The notes below the pieces were generated by a model. The model made no database searches and had not been told where the DNA came from. It saw only the letters and a program-made list of their open reading frames with translations. A program made the position numbers and the translations under genes. Shown piece after piece: positions 1 to 8,844 of a stretch of 64,000 nt of DNA. The stretch is from Alistipes communis (GTDB taxonomy: Bacteria > Bacteroidota > Bacteroidia > Bacteroidales > Rikenellaceae), in assembly GCF_006542665.1 (NCBI RefSeq), contig NZ_AP019735.1:1488001-1552000 (forward strand), read 5' to 3'. Positions within the stretch are counted from its first letter, which is position 1; every line of letters begins with the position of its first letter.

Positions 1-946
1 CGGCGACCGCGCCACGCTCTGCGTCTCGTCGCAGGCGGGCTGCCGCATGGGCTGCCGTTTCTGCGCCACCGGCCGGCAGGGATTGCAGCATTCGCTCACG
101 GCGGCCGAGATTCTCAATCAGATCGAGTCGCTGCCCGAACGCGACCGCCTGACCAACATCGTTTTTATGGGTATGGGCGAGCCGCTCGACAACCCCGACG
201 CCGTACTGCGGGCCATCGAAGTGCTTACGGCCGAGTGGGGCTTCGGCTGGTCGCCCACGCGCATCACGCTCTCGACGGCGGGCGTCACCCCGCAGCTGCG
301 GCGGCTGTTGGACACGACGCGGGTACATCTGGCCGTGTCGCTGCACAACCCCTTTGCCGAGGAGCGTGCGGCGATCATGCCGATCGAACGGGCCTATCCG
401 ATCCGCGAGCTGGTCGACGTGCTGCGCGACTACGACTTCACGGGGCAGCGCCGCGTGTCGTTCGAATATATCCTGATGCAGGGGCTCAACGATTCGCCGC
501 GGCATCTGCGCGAACTGTGCCGCCTGCTCAACGGATTGCGCTGCCGCATCAACCTGATCCGTTTTCACCGCATCCCCGATTCGCCCTATTTCTCGCCCGA
601 CCGTGCGGCCATGGAGCGTTTCCGCGATACGCTTACGGCCAGAGGGATCACCACCACGATCCGAGCCTCGCGCGGCGAGGACATCCAGGCGGCATGCGGC
701 CTGCTGAGCACCCGCGGATTGGAGGGGGGAGAAGCGGTGACGGAGCCGTCGCTGTTTGCGGTCGGCGGACTGCTCGCCGCAACTTTTTGTGCTATTTTTT
801 TTGCAATTCGGAATAAAATACCTATTTTTACGAAAACCAAAACAATATGCGCTATGAAACTCGATCTCTGCACGACTGCGATCGGGGTAGCATTGGTTCT
901 CTCGCTGAATGCGTTCGGAGACTCCCGAACTACCCCCCCCCTGTAA
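1..946 (+). CDS. rlmN: 23S rRNA/tRNA adenine-C2 methyltransferase RlmN, 3' part
   Basis: Radical-SAM enzyme that methylates C2 of A2503 in 23S rRNA and A37 of some tRNAs. The gene is cut by the window edge; the frame runs from base 2. The iron-sulfur motif CxxxCxxC (CRMGCRFC) lies at bases 41-64, followed by GMGEPLDN, and the C-terminal catalytic Cys lies in QAACGLL near base 695. After that conserved end the frame stays open for about 80 codons, through the promoter region and signal peptide of the next gene, and stops only at 946. A TGA sits one frame over at 738-740, just after a run of six G; one G fewer would end the protein there, close to the usual RlmN end. The true stop is therefore uncertain. 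Identity is secure. Confidence 0.93.
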   Translation, partial: GDRATLCVSSQAGCRMGCRFCATGRQGLQHSLTAAEILNQIESLPERDRLTNIVFMGMGEPLDNPDAVLRAIEVLTAEWGFGWSPTRITLSTAGVTPQLRRLLDTTRVHLAVSLHNPFAEERAAIMPIERAYPIRELVDVLRDYDFTGQRRVSFEYILMQGLNDSPRHLRELCRLLNGLRCRINLIRFHRIPDSPYFSPDRAAMERFRDTLTARGITTTIRASRGEDIQAACGLLSTRGLEGGEAVTEPSLFAVGGLLAATFCAIFFAIRNKIPIFTKTKTICAMKLDLCTTAIGVALVLSLNAFGDSRTTPPL

Positions 947-3395
947 GGATTTTAACGGATTTTCCGCTCAGATAGAGCGTTATCCGCAAGAGAAATTGCA
1001 TCTCCATACGGACAAGGATTCGTATATCGCGGGAGATACGATCTGGCTTCGCGCTCACTGCGCGGACGCGGCGACGCACCGTCCCGTTGCCGCGAGCCGC
1101 TACGTCTACGTGGAGCTTCGCGACGACCGCGGGTCGCTGGTGCGGCGGATCAAACTCCTGTCGCGCGACAGCGTGTACAGCGGCTACCTTCCCACGCAGT
1201 CATTGGAACGCTTCGGGGACTACTCGCTTACGGCCTATACGCTCTACATGCGCAATCCGGGGCCGGAGTACTTCTTCAAGAAGCCGCTCACGATCCGGCC
1301 CTATCGGGAGAGCCGCAGGACGCAGCGCAACACCTCGGTGCGCAAAGTCTCGGACTTCGACGTCTCGTTCTTCCCCGAAGGGGGCTACCTGATCGACGGC
1401 TACGACTGCTGCGTGGCCTTCAAGGCACTGGGAGACGACGGCGGGTCGGTCGAGGTCGCGGGCGTGGTGAAGAATGACCGCGAGGAGGTGGTCGACACGC
1501 TTCGCACGCTTCACGGCGGCATGGGCTCTCTGCGCTTCACAGCCCACACGGGTGAACGCTACTACGCCGAATGCACGATGGAGGGCGGAAAGACCGAACG
1601 CTTCGACCTGCCCGCATCGAACAATCTCGCCTGCGTGCTTCGCGTATTGCAGACCGAACGGGACTTTACGGTGATGGTGCAGTCGGGTCGTCCTCTGCCG
1701 AAGGGGTTGCGGCTGCTCGTCCATTGCCGCGGCAATCTGTGCTACTTCCGAGAGTGGAACGACGATCTTCCGTCGCTGATCTTCAAGCGCGACAAGCTGC
1801 CGGGCGGGGTGCTGCAAATTCTGCTGCTGGACAAGGCGGGCAACGCGCTCTCCGAGCGTCTGGTCTTCAATCGGGGCGAAGAACTTGCGACGACCGACAT
1901 GCAGGTGCGGGGTTCGTTGAAACAGCGGACGAAGGTCACGCTCGCCGTCTCGGCGACCGATCCCGACGGAGGTCCTGCCGCGGGCGACTTCTCGATCGCG
2001 GTGACGGATCGTGCGGCGGTGCCCTCGGCGATGTCGGGCAGCATCTATTCGACGCTGCTGCTCACTTCCGAACTGCGGGGTACGATCGAGACGCCCGACT
2101 GGTACTTCGAGGGGCGGGACGCCGCACGGGTCGCGGCGCTCGACGCACTGCTGCTCACGCAGGGATGGCGGCGCTACGACGTGCCGGCCGCGGTACGGGG
2201 CGAGTATGCGACGCCGGCCTACCCGCTCGAAGTCGGGCAGGAGATCGCGGGGCGGATCAACAAGGGCGGACTGTGGAACAGGAAGAAGAAGCTCGACCGC
2301 TACGAGATGCGGATGATCGCGCCGCGGTGGCACTACTCGTTGCAGGCGCCGATCGACAAGGAGGGACGGTTCGCGCTCAACGGCTTCGACTTCCCCGACA
2401 GCACGCTCTACGTGCTGCGTCCCGCAGCAGCGAAAGGGCTGCTGCCGGAGGCAACGGTGAAGGTCGCGCGCGATTCGTTCCCCGAGGTGGGGACGCTGCC
2501 CCGCGTGCCGGAAACGGATGCGGCGAATCCCTACCTCGCCCAGGCCCGGCACTACATCGAGCAGCGAGGGCAGACCGATATGCGAAACGTGTTGATCGAC
2601 ACGGTCGTAGTGACGCATCGTATCCGGCAGGAGATGAAATCGCCCGAACAGCGGCTCGCTTCGAATTCGTGGACGGCCGAGCAGATCAAGGAGTCGGGTG
2701 CAGGGACGATCTTGGAGTGTCTGGCCCGTATGCCGGGAATCAAAGTATCCGATTATTCAATATCGTATCGCGGGACGGGGGCTCTGTTCGTGGTCGACGG
2801 ACAGTTGGAGGAACCGGTCGATATGCAGGCGTCGGCATCGGGATTTCCCTTGACGGGAATGGTGCGTTCTTCCCGCAACGTCAGTCGCGGCGCGGCCTCC
2901 GGCCTCGGAGGAATCGCTCGGCCCGACGGGTTGGGCGGCTTCACGCAGTTTACGCTCGCGCAGCAGGTGATGTGCCTCTCCTATCCGCTGGAAATGGTCT
3001 CGCGGATCGATCTGATCGATTCCCACGATTCGGCGCTCTACATTCCGTGGGCGAAAGGAGCGGTCGTTTCCATTACATTAAAGAAAGGAAAGGAGTGGGA
3101 GGATGCAGTCGCGCTGATGCCGTCGGTCGATGTGGCGATCGCCTCCCCGCTGGGTTACCAGACCCCTGCGGAATTCTACGCTCCGGCATACGCGACGGAG
3201 AAGGCCCGCCGTTCGATGGTTCCCGACTACCGCACGACGCTCTACTGGAACCCTTCGGTTGAATTCGACGAGACGGGTCGTGCCACCGTCGAGTTCTACA
3301 CCTCCGACGCACCGGCCGACTACGATATTACGATCGAGGGCATCACGCAGACGGGGAAAATCGTCTGCCGGCGGTCGACGGTCACGGCCGATTGA
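854..3395 (+). CDS. Secreted MG2/TonB-plug domain protein, out of frame at a C9 tract
   Basis: The ATG at 854 begins a good signal peptide (MKLDLCTTAIGVALVLSLNA), but this frame stops at 946. The rest of the protein, about 820 residues open to 3395, is in the next frame. The two join exactly if the C9 run at 933-941 were eight (or eleven) C. The body begins with an MG2-like macroglobulin domain (LHLHTDKDSYIAGDTIWLRA), continues with beta-rich domains, and ends with a TonB-receptor plug-like domain (IKESGAGTILECLARMPGIK ... FVVDGQ). Such proteins are exported surface or periplasmic proteins of Bacteroidota with unclear substrates. As read, the protein would be off or would lack its signal. It may be phase variable, or the tract length may be a sequencing error. 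Confidence 0.78.
933..941 (+). repeat. Poly-C (C9) tract at the signal peptide/body junction
   Basis: Nine consecutive C directly after the signal-peptide codons of the 854-3395 gene. C8 or C11 restores one frame from 854 to 3395; C9 and C10 do not. A matching C9 tract lies inside another signal peptide at 12946-12954. Confidence 0.85.
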
Positions 3396-3455
3396 GCGGA
3401 AAGGCGGCTGTTGGGAGGCGGGCGGTATGCCCCTTCGGCCGGCGGAATTTGCTCG

Positions 3456-3501
3456 GATTCTCCGGCGGGCGGCGGGCGGGAACGCCGCCCGCCGGAGAAT
3501 C
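3456..3501. terminator. Perfect 18-bp hairpin between convergent genes
   Basis: Inverted repeat with arms 3456-3473 and 3484-3501 and a 10-base GC-rich loop. It lies between the 3' ends of the MG2/plug gene (plus) and rsmG (minus). There is no long U-run, so it may act as a bidirectional structural terminator or 3'-end protector rather than a classic one. Confidence 0.6.
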
Positions 3502-3550
3502 GGTCGAGAGGAGGGCGCTCGGGGAAATCCCCGCAGATCGGGAAACCGGA

Positions 3551-4171
3551 TCAGCGGGAGGTGTAGACTACCTTTTTGGTTTCGAAAAACTCTTCGTCGA
3601 AAAATGCCGAGATCGGGTACTCCCGCCACGTTTGGCGGGTGCGGGCCAGTTCGTCGGTCAGATCGCCGCCTTTGAGGTAGAGGATGCCGTTGGGCAGCGT
3701 GCCGCGCCGTCCGCGTTCGACGAGCGGCCAAACCCAGCCCGTGAAGGTTGCCATGTCGGTCACGGCGCGCGAGACGACGTAGTCGAACCGCTCCGCGAGC
3801 TGCTCGGCACGGCAGTTGCGCGCTTCGAGGTTGGCGATGCCCGCCCCTTCGGCCACGGCGCGCACCACGGTGATCTTCTTGCCGATCGAGTCGACGGCCA
3901 TAAAACGCGCCTCGGGGAAGAGGATCGCCAGCGGCACCGAAGGGAAGCCCCCTCCGCAGCCGACGTCGAGCACCCGCGCGCCGGCCGCGAAGGCGCAGAC
4001 GCGGGCGATGGCCAGCGAGTGGAGCACGTGGCGCAGGTAGAGCTGATCGAAATCCTTGCGCGAGACGACGTTGATGCGGGCGTTCCACTCGGCGTAGAGC
4101 GGCCCGAGCGCGGCGAACTGTTCGCGCTGGCGCGGCGTGAGATCGGGGAAATAGCGGAAAACGGAGTCCAT
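3551..4171 (-). CDS. rsmG: 16S rRNA (guanine527-N7)-methyltransferase RsmG
   Basis: 206 residues, the normal length for the family. It makes m7G527 in the 530 loop of 16S rRNA; loss in other bacteria gives low-level streptomycin resistance. The family signature NARINVVSRKDFDQLYLRH is at residues 30-48 and the SAM-binding loop LDVGCGGGFPSVP is at 68-80. It starts 13 bp after the stop of the sigma-factor gene, so it is probably the last gene of a three-gene minus-strand operon driven from about 6.0 kb. Confidence 0.95.
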   Translation of the reverse strand: MDSVFRYFPDLTPRQREQFAALGPLYAEWNARINVVSRKDFDQLYLRHVLHSLAIARVCAFAAGARVLDVGCGGGFPSVPLAILFPEARFMAVDSIGKKITVVRAVAEGAGIANLEARNCRAEQLAERFDYVVSRAVTDMATFTGWVWPLVERGRRGTLPNGILYLKGGDLTDELARTRQTWREYPISAFFDEEFFETKKVVYTSR

Positions 4172-4184
4172 GTTGCGGTCGGGG

Positions 4185-4748
4185 TTATCGGTTATCGTTT
4201 TCGACGATCAGGCGGCACATGCGTTCGCGGGCGCGGTGGATCTGCGTCTTGACCGTGCCGAGCGGCAGCGACAGCTTGACGGCGATCTCCTCGTAGGAGT
4301 ATTCGTCGAAGAAGCGCATGCGGATCAGCCTGCGGTAGTTCTCGGGCAGCCGGGCGATGCAAAGTTCGATCTGGTGGCGCTGCTGCGAGTTGATGACGCT
4401 CTCTTCGGGCGTGGGGGTGTTCGAGGCGGGCGACGAAAATTTCTCGTCGATCGGCAGGTCGTCCTGCCGCTTGCGCACGTAGTCGATGAAGGTGTTGCGG
4501 GCGATGGTGTAGAGCCATTGCCCGAAGGTGTATTCGGGGCTGTAACGGTGGAGATTCATGTAGACCTTGATGAAGGTCTCCTGCAACAGGTCGTCGGCAT
4601 CTTCGGTATTTCCCGTGCGTTGCAGGAAGAGGCGGTGGATGGCGTCGCGGTAGCGGTCGAAGAGGTATTCGAACGCCGCCGTGTCGCCGCCGAGCACCAG
4701 TCGGGCCAGCTGCCGGTCGTCGGCAACGATATAGTCGGCTATCTCCAT
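4185..4748 (-). CDS. ECF-type RNA polymerase sigma factor
   Basis: 187 residues. Region 2 covers about 23-95 (DRYRDAIHRLFLQRTGNTED, then FGQWLYTIARNTFIDYVRKR) and region 4 about 127-180 (LPENYRRLIRMRFFDEYSYE and GTVKTQIHRARERM, the DNA-recognition helix). There is no region 1 or 3. The start at 4748 overlaps the end of the upstream glycosyltransferase gene by 10 bp, which implies translational coupling. No anti-sigma gene is adjacent, so the stimulus cannot be inferred. A longer open frame continues upstream of 4748 but is antisense-like composition over the glycosyltransferase gene. Confidence 0.92.
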   Translation of the reverse strand: MEIADYIVADDRQLARLVLGGDTAAFEYLFDRYRDAIHRLFLQRTGNTEDADDLLQETFIKVYMNLHRYSPEYTFGQWLYTIARNTFIDYVRKRQDDLPIDEKFSSPASNTPTPEESVINSQQRHQIELCIARLPENYRRLIRMRFFDEYSYEEIAVKLSLPLGTVKTQIHRARERMCRLIVENDNR

Positions 4749-5908
4749 ACGCGGTCGTCGCGGCGCAGGCAGAGCAGCGCCACCAGCATTTCGTAAAAAG
4801 GACTCAGCAGGTCGTAGACGAAGTAGGCGCCGCGCAGCCCCCGTTCGCCGAGCCGGCGGGTGATGCGCCAGATCTCGGCGAAGACCACGCCGTAGCGCAG
4901 CAGGACGAGCGCCGCGGTCGCCAGCTTGTATTCGAGCGGCATGACGGCGATCGCCGTGGCCGCCGCGAGGAAGAAGAGCAGGCGGCTGCCCGGTTCCCAG
5001 CGGATGAAGTTCCGCACCGCGAGCGGGTAGTAACGCCGCGCCGCACCGTAGAGGCGCCGCTGCCGCGTCCACCAGCCCAGTCCGCCCCAGACGCGCTGCA
5101 CCACCGAGGCGCGCGGCGAGAGCACGACGCTCAGGTTGTCGTCGCGCAGGATGCGTTGCAGGAAGAGGTCGTCTTCGCCGATATTCATGTTGAGGTGGCT
5201 GAATCCCCGCGCATCGAAGTAGAGACGCTTCGTGAAGCCGAAGTTGTAGCGGATGCCGCGGTAGGGGCGGTGCGCCACGGCGCGGGCGAGCCACTGCACC
5301 GACTCCATCATGCGGTCGGTGCGCATCCAGCGGTCGGCCAGACCGCGCCTGCGTTCCAGGCCGCAGTAGCCCACGACGACGTCGCCGCGCAGGAATCCTT
5401 TGGCCATCAGCGCCAGCCAGCGGTCGGAGAGCGGGCGCACGTCGGTCGAGGTGACGATCAGATGTTCGTAGTGCGCCGATTTGATGCCCACGTTGAGCGC
5501 CATTTTGGTCGAGATCGGGAAGCGGGCGTCCTGTTCGATCTTGGTGGCCGTGACGCGCGGGAAGGACTGGCGGATGCGCAGCAGGTCTTCGAAGAAGTCG
5601 TTGTCGCGCCCCACGTAGACGATCACCACCTCGAAATCGGAGTACTCCTGCGCCAGCATCAGCGGAAGCCGCTCCTCGACGAAGAGCGCGTCCTCCGAAA
5701 ACATGGGGACGATGACCGACAGCGGCGGTTCGGCGTCGAGCACCTGCCGCCGCCGGCTGTTCTTGTAGCCGGGGATGCGGCCGTAGGCGAAAAGATAGTA
5801 CCATAGCTGTACGCACAGCAGTACGACGAGTACCGCCGCCAGCGCGGCGCCCTGCCAGCCGTAGTGGGCGAGGACATTTTCCCAAAGCGTCATTTCAGTG
5901 ACCTCCAT
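4739..5908 (-). CDS. Membrane-anchored family 2 glycosyltransferase
   Basis: 389 residues. An N-terminal membrane segment (about 18-42) is followed by a GT-A domain opening with PPLSVIVPMFSEDALFVEER, a DXD-like TSTDVRPLSDRW around residue 150, and GEDDLF near 245. Two or three hydrophobic segments occupy the C-terminal 100 residues. The layout matches processive or membrane-linked GT2 enzymes that build envelope polysaccharides; donor and acceptor are unknown. It is the first gene of an operon with the ECF sigma factor and rsmG. A shorter start (MTLWENVL, at 5893) is also possible. Confidence 0.85.
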   Translation of the reverse strand: MEVTEMTLWENVLAHYGWQGAALAAVLVVLLCVQLWYYLFAYGRIPGYKNSRRRQVLDAEPPLSVIVPMFSEDALFVEERLPLMLAQEYSDFEVVIVYVGRDNDFFEDLLRIRQSFPRVTATKIEQDARFPISTKMALNVGIKSAHYEHLIVTSTDVRPLSDRWLALMAKGFLRGDVVVGYCGLERRRGLADRWMRTDRMMESVQWLARAVAHRPYRGIRYNFGFTKRLYFDARGFSHLNMNIGEDDLFLQRILRDDNLSVVLSPRASVVQRVWGGLGWWTRQRRLYGAARRYYPLAVRNFIRWEPGSRLLFFLAAATAIAVMPLEYKLATAALVLLRYGVVFAEIWRITRRLGERGLRGAYFVYDLLSPFYEMLVALLCLRRDDRVWR

Positions 5909-6009
5909 AACCGATTTTGCAAAGACGGCGCAAGACGGGCGCGGCAGAGAGAATCCGTCCGGTTGGCCGAGATGCCGTCCGTCCGACGGCAGGATTTTAT
6001 TTATTCGGG

Positions 6010-6017
6010 CAAAGATA
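6010..6017 (-). promoter_or_regulatory. TATCTTTG -7 element for the GT2-sigma-rsmG operon
   Basis: On the minus strand this reads TATCTTTG, about 100 bp upstream of the GT2 start. It forms the outer edge of the first 75-bp intergenic repeat unit. A second copy of the same motif is at 6086-6093. Confidence 0.55.
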
Positions 6018-6205
6018 CGAATAAGCCGAGAGAAAAAAGCAAGCTCGCTTGCATTTTTTCCGAGGCGAAGTATCTAAGGCGAAGCCAAAGATACGAATAA
6101 GTGTGTGCAATGTCAAATTTATTTGAACATTGCCGAGCGGGAGTATCTAAGGCACAGCCAAAGAATACGGATAAGCGAGGGCGAATGCAATGCTTTGCGA
6201 ATTAA
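6011..6205. repeat. Tandem 75-bp intergenic repeats with promoter motifs, locus 1
   Basis: Unit 1 (6011-6085), unit 2 (6087-6159) and a degraded unit 3 (from 6160). Each begins AAAGATACGAATAAG and ends near AGTATCTAAGGCGAAGCC. The centre differs but is always palindromic: GCAAGCTCGCTTGC in unit 1, a GCAATGT...ACATTGC hairpin in unit 2, GCAATGCTTTGC in unit 3. The left edge, read on the minus strand, is TTCGTATCTTT(G), the Bacteroidota -7 promoter. Unit 1 is almost identical to the first unit at 44.85 kb. Confidence 0.8.
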
Positions 6206-6336
6206 AAATCAGCCGTGCGGTCCGGCGGGGCGGATTCCGACGCGGTGGGAGGCACTCGGAACGGCCGATCGGTTTCGATTCCCGCGCGTCGTTTTTCAAT
6301 TTCTTGCGGCGGCATACGAAAACCGCCAAAAATTCG

Positions 6337-6344
6337 TACCTTTG
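6337..6344 (+). promoter_or_regulatory. TACCTTTG -7 element for tgt
   Basis: TTCGTACCTTTG followed by a leader of about 155 nt to the chosen tgt start at 6507. The leader contains a 28-bp perfect palindrome. Confidence 0.65.
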
Positions 6345-6377
6345 TACGACGCAACGACACCGTCCGACCCGCCGGAA

Positions 6378-6405
6378 CCGTCCGGTACGCCGGCGTACCG
6401 GACGG
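6378..6405 (+). promoter_or_regulatory. 28-bp perfect palindrome in the tgt leader
   Basis: Arms 6378-6391 and 6392-6405 are exact reverse complements (left arm CCGTCCGGTACGCC). It lies about 30 nt after the expected transcription start and 100 nt before the tgt ATG. No U-run follows, so it is not a plain terminator. It could be a protein operator, or an RNA hairpin in the leader after slippage of the centre to form a loop. Confidence 0.6.
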
Positions 6406-6506
6406 CCGGATCGTACACGCTTCCTGAGGTGTGCGGACGATTCGTGGCGGCGTCCGCGTCCCGCGGCCGCACGGCTGCGACCGCCGGTGCCGGCGTATTG
6501 ACAGAC

Positions 6507-7637
6507 ATGATGCAATTTACACTCCGACATACCGACACCCGTACCGAAGCACGTGCGGGAGAGCTCGCGACCGACCACGGCGTGATCCGCACGCCGATTT
6601 TCATGCCCGTGGGAACCGCCGCCGCCGTCAAGGGCATCTTCCACCGCGACGTGCGCGACGAGGCCGGGGCCGAGATCATCCTGGCCAACACCTACCACCT
6701 CTACCTGCGTCCGGGGACGAAGATTCTCGAAGAGGCGGGCGGCGTGCACCGCTTCTCGACGTGGGAGGGGCCGATGCTGACCGATTCGGGCGGCTTCCAG
6801 GTCTTTTCGCTGGCCGACTGCCGCAAACTGCGCGAGGAGGGGTGCCATTTCCGTTCGCACATCGACGGCTCGAAGCACCTCTTCACGCCCGAAAGCGTGA
6901 TCGACACCGAGCGGGCGATCGGCGCCGACATCATGATGGCTTTCGACGAGTGCCCGCCCGGCGACGCACCGCGCGAATACGCCGCCAAGTCGCTGGCGCT
7001 CACCGAGCGGTGGCTCGACCGCTGTTTCGAACGATACGCGCAGACGCAGCCCCGGTACGGCCATTACCAGGCGTTGTTCCCCATCGTGCAGGGATGCGGT
7101 TACCCCGACCTGCGCGCCCGTGCGGCGGAGAACGTCCGGCAGTACGATGCCGACGGCTACGCCATCGGCGGACTGGCCGTGGGCGAACCGACGGAGGTGA
7201 TGTACCGGATGATCGAAGTGGTCAACGCCATCCTGCCCGCCGACCGTCCCCGCTACCTCATGGGGGTCGGGACGCCGACGAACATCCTGGAAGCGATCGA
7301 ACGGGGCGTGGACATGTTCGACTGCGTGATGCCTACGCGCAACGGCCGCAACGGGCAGCTCTTCACGTGGGAGGGGACGATCAACATCCGCAACAAGAAG
7401 TGGGAGGACGACTTCTCACCGATCGATCCGGAGGGGACGACCTTCGACCGCCGCTACTCGAAGGCTTACCTGCATCATCTGGTGACGTGCGGCGAGATGA
7501 TGGCCGCCCAGATCGCCTCGCTGCACAATATCGCCTTCTACCTGCGGCTGGTGCGCGCCGCACGCGAGCACATCCTCGCCGGCGATTTCAAGGAGTGGAA
7601 GGAGGCCGCCGTGGCGAAACTGGGAAGAAGACTGTGA
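6507..7637 (+). CDS. tgt: tRNA-guanine (queuine) transglycosylase Tgt
   Basis: Exchanges guanine-34 of GUN-anticodon tRNAs for preQ1, the insertion step of queuosine synthesis; QueA, the next enzyme, is also in this window at 62.6 kb. The start at 6507 gives 376 residues with the family N-terminus (MMQFTLRHTDTRTEARAGE). Upstream open frame to 6105 crosses repeats and the promoter and is rejected. Diagnostic parts are the LANTYHLYLRPG segment, SGGFQVFSL, and FDCVMPTRNGRNG with the catalytic Asp. Near the C-terminus, where most bacterial Tgt proteins have a CxCxxC zinc site, this one reads DPEGTTFDRRYSKAYLHHL, so those Cys ligands are absent. Confidence 0.95.
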   Translation: MMQFTLRHTDTRTEARAGELATDHGVIRTPIFMPVGTAAAVKGIFHRDVRDEAGAEIILANTYHLYLRPGTKILEEAGGVHRFSTWEGPMLTDSGGFQVFSLADCRKLREEGCHFRSHIDGSKHLFTPESVIDTERAIGADIMMAFDECPPGDAPREYAAKSLALTERWLDRCFERYAQTQPRYGHYQALFPIVQGCGYPDLRARAAENVRQYDADGYAIGGLAVGEPTEVMYRMIEVVNAILPADRPRYLMGVGTPTNILEAIERGVDMFDCVMPTRNGRNGQLFTWEGTINIRNKKWEDDFSPIDPEGTTFDRRYSKAYLHHLVTCGEMMAAQIASLHNIAFYLRLVRAAREHILAGDFKEWKEAAVAKLGRRL

Positions 7638-7737
7638 ACCGATTGAAAATGGAAAATCGGGAACGGACGGGCCGGACGCTCGCTTGGCGATGCGGCCGGC
7701 GCCCCTGCGATTCCTGATTTTTAACGCTTGATTTTGA

Positions 7738-8844
7738 ATGAAGATTTGGCCCGGCATTAAAATCCTCGACCGGTACATCATCCGGAAGTTCATCGGGACG
7801 TACCTCTTCGCCATCGCCATGATTATCGTGGTGGTGGTGCTCTTCGACTATGTCGAGAAACTCGACGACTTCACCGAGATGAAGGCGCCCGTGCAGGCCA
7901 TCATCTTCGACTACTACCTCAATTTCGTCCCCTTCTTCATCAACCAGTTCAGCGGACTGTTCACCTTCATCGCCTGTATCTTCTTCACCTCGAAAATGGC
8001 CTACCAGACCGAGATCGTGGCGATGCTGTCGGGCGGCATGTCGTTCCGGCGGCTGATGTGGCCCTATTTCGTCAGCGCGCTGCTGATCGCATCGCTGTCG
8101 CTCACGCTCAACCTGTGGGTGATCCCCGTGTCGCAGCGTGCGCAGGTCGCCTTCGAGATGAAATACATCAAGAAGCGGGTGCGCGAGCACGCGACGGTCA
8201 ACCGGCATATCTACCGGCAGATCGAGCCGGGCGTCTTCGCCTATATCCGGGGCTATTCGGCCGCATCCAGCCAGGCTTCGTATCTCGCGCTCGAACACTT
8301 CCGCAACAACGAGATGACCGCTTCGCTCGAAGCGGCCGATCTGAAAATCGACCCCGCCACCAAACGGTGGACAGCGTCGCGCTACATCACCCGCGAGTTC
8401 GACTCGCTGGGCATGGAGCGTTTCGAACAGCGCCGCGATCTGGATACGCTCATCAATCTGGACGTGACCGAGCTGGGGCGTATCAACGAGCTGATCCAGA
8501 CGATGAAGATCGGCGAGTTGAACCGCTTTCTCGAACAGCAGCGGCAGAAGGGATCGGACTCGATCCGCATCATCGAGGTGGAGCGACACGCGCGGTTCGT
8601 CTACCCGATTTCGACCTTCATCCTGACGCTCATCGGCGTTTCGCTCTCGTCGCGCAAGGTGCGCGGCGGCACGGGACTGCACATCGGATTGGGCGTGGGG
8701 CTCTGTTTTTCCTACATCCTGCTGATGCGCTTCTTCGAGGAGTTCGCCAAGAGCGGCACGCTCCCGACGGGGCTGTCGATGTGGATTCCCAATATCCTCT
8801 ACTGTTTTATCGCCATCTACCTCTATAAGAAAGCACCGAAATAA
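7738..8844 (+). CDS. lptG: LptF/LptG family lipopolysaccharide export permease
   Basis: 368 residues, with membrane segments at about 17-38, 60-82, 100-122 and three in the C-terminal 90 residues, around a periplasmic beta-jellyroll-like middle. The N-terminus (LDRYIIRKFIGTYLFAI) is the standard YjgP/YjgQ start. LptF and LptG pair with the LptB ATPase to lift LPS out of the inner membrane toward LptC and LptA. It lies 100 bp after tgt and overlaps the next gene by one base (TAATG). LptF and LptG are hard to tell apart from one gene; the symbol is the more likely choice. Confidence 0.88.
   Translation: MKIWPGIKILDRYIIRKFIGTYLFAIAMIIVVVVLFDYVEKLDDFTEMKAPVQAIIFDYYLNFVPFFINQFSGLFTFIACIFFTSKMAYQTEIVAMLSGGMSFRRLMWPYFVSALLIASLSLTLNLWVIPVSQRAQVAFEMKYIKKRVREHATVNRHIYRQIEPGVFAYIRGYSAASSQASYLALEHFRNNEMTASLEAADLKIDPATKRWTASRYITREFDSLGMERFEQRRDLDTLINLDVTELGRINELIQTMKIGELNRFLEQQRQKGSDSIRIIEVERHARFVYPISTFILTLIGVSLSSRKVRGGTGLHIGLGVGLCFSYILLMRFFEEFAKSGTLPTGLSMWIPNILYCFIAIYLYKKAPK

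Noticed and set aside
6105..6506. N-terminal extension of Tgt
   Set aside because: It crosses the 75-bp repeats and the TACCTTTG promoter, and the family start matches 6507.
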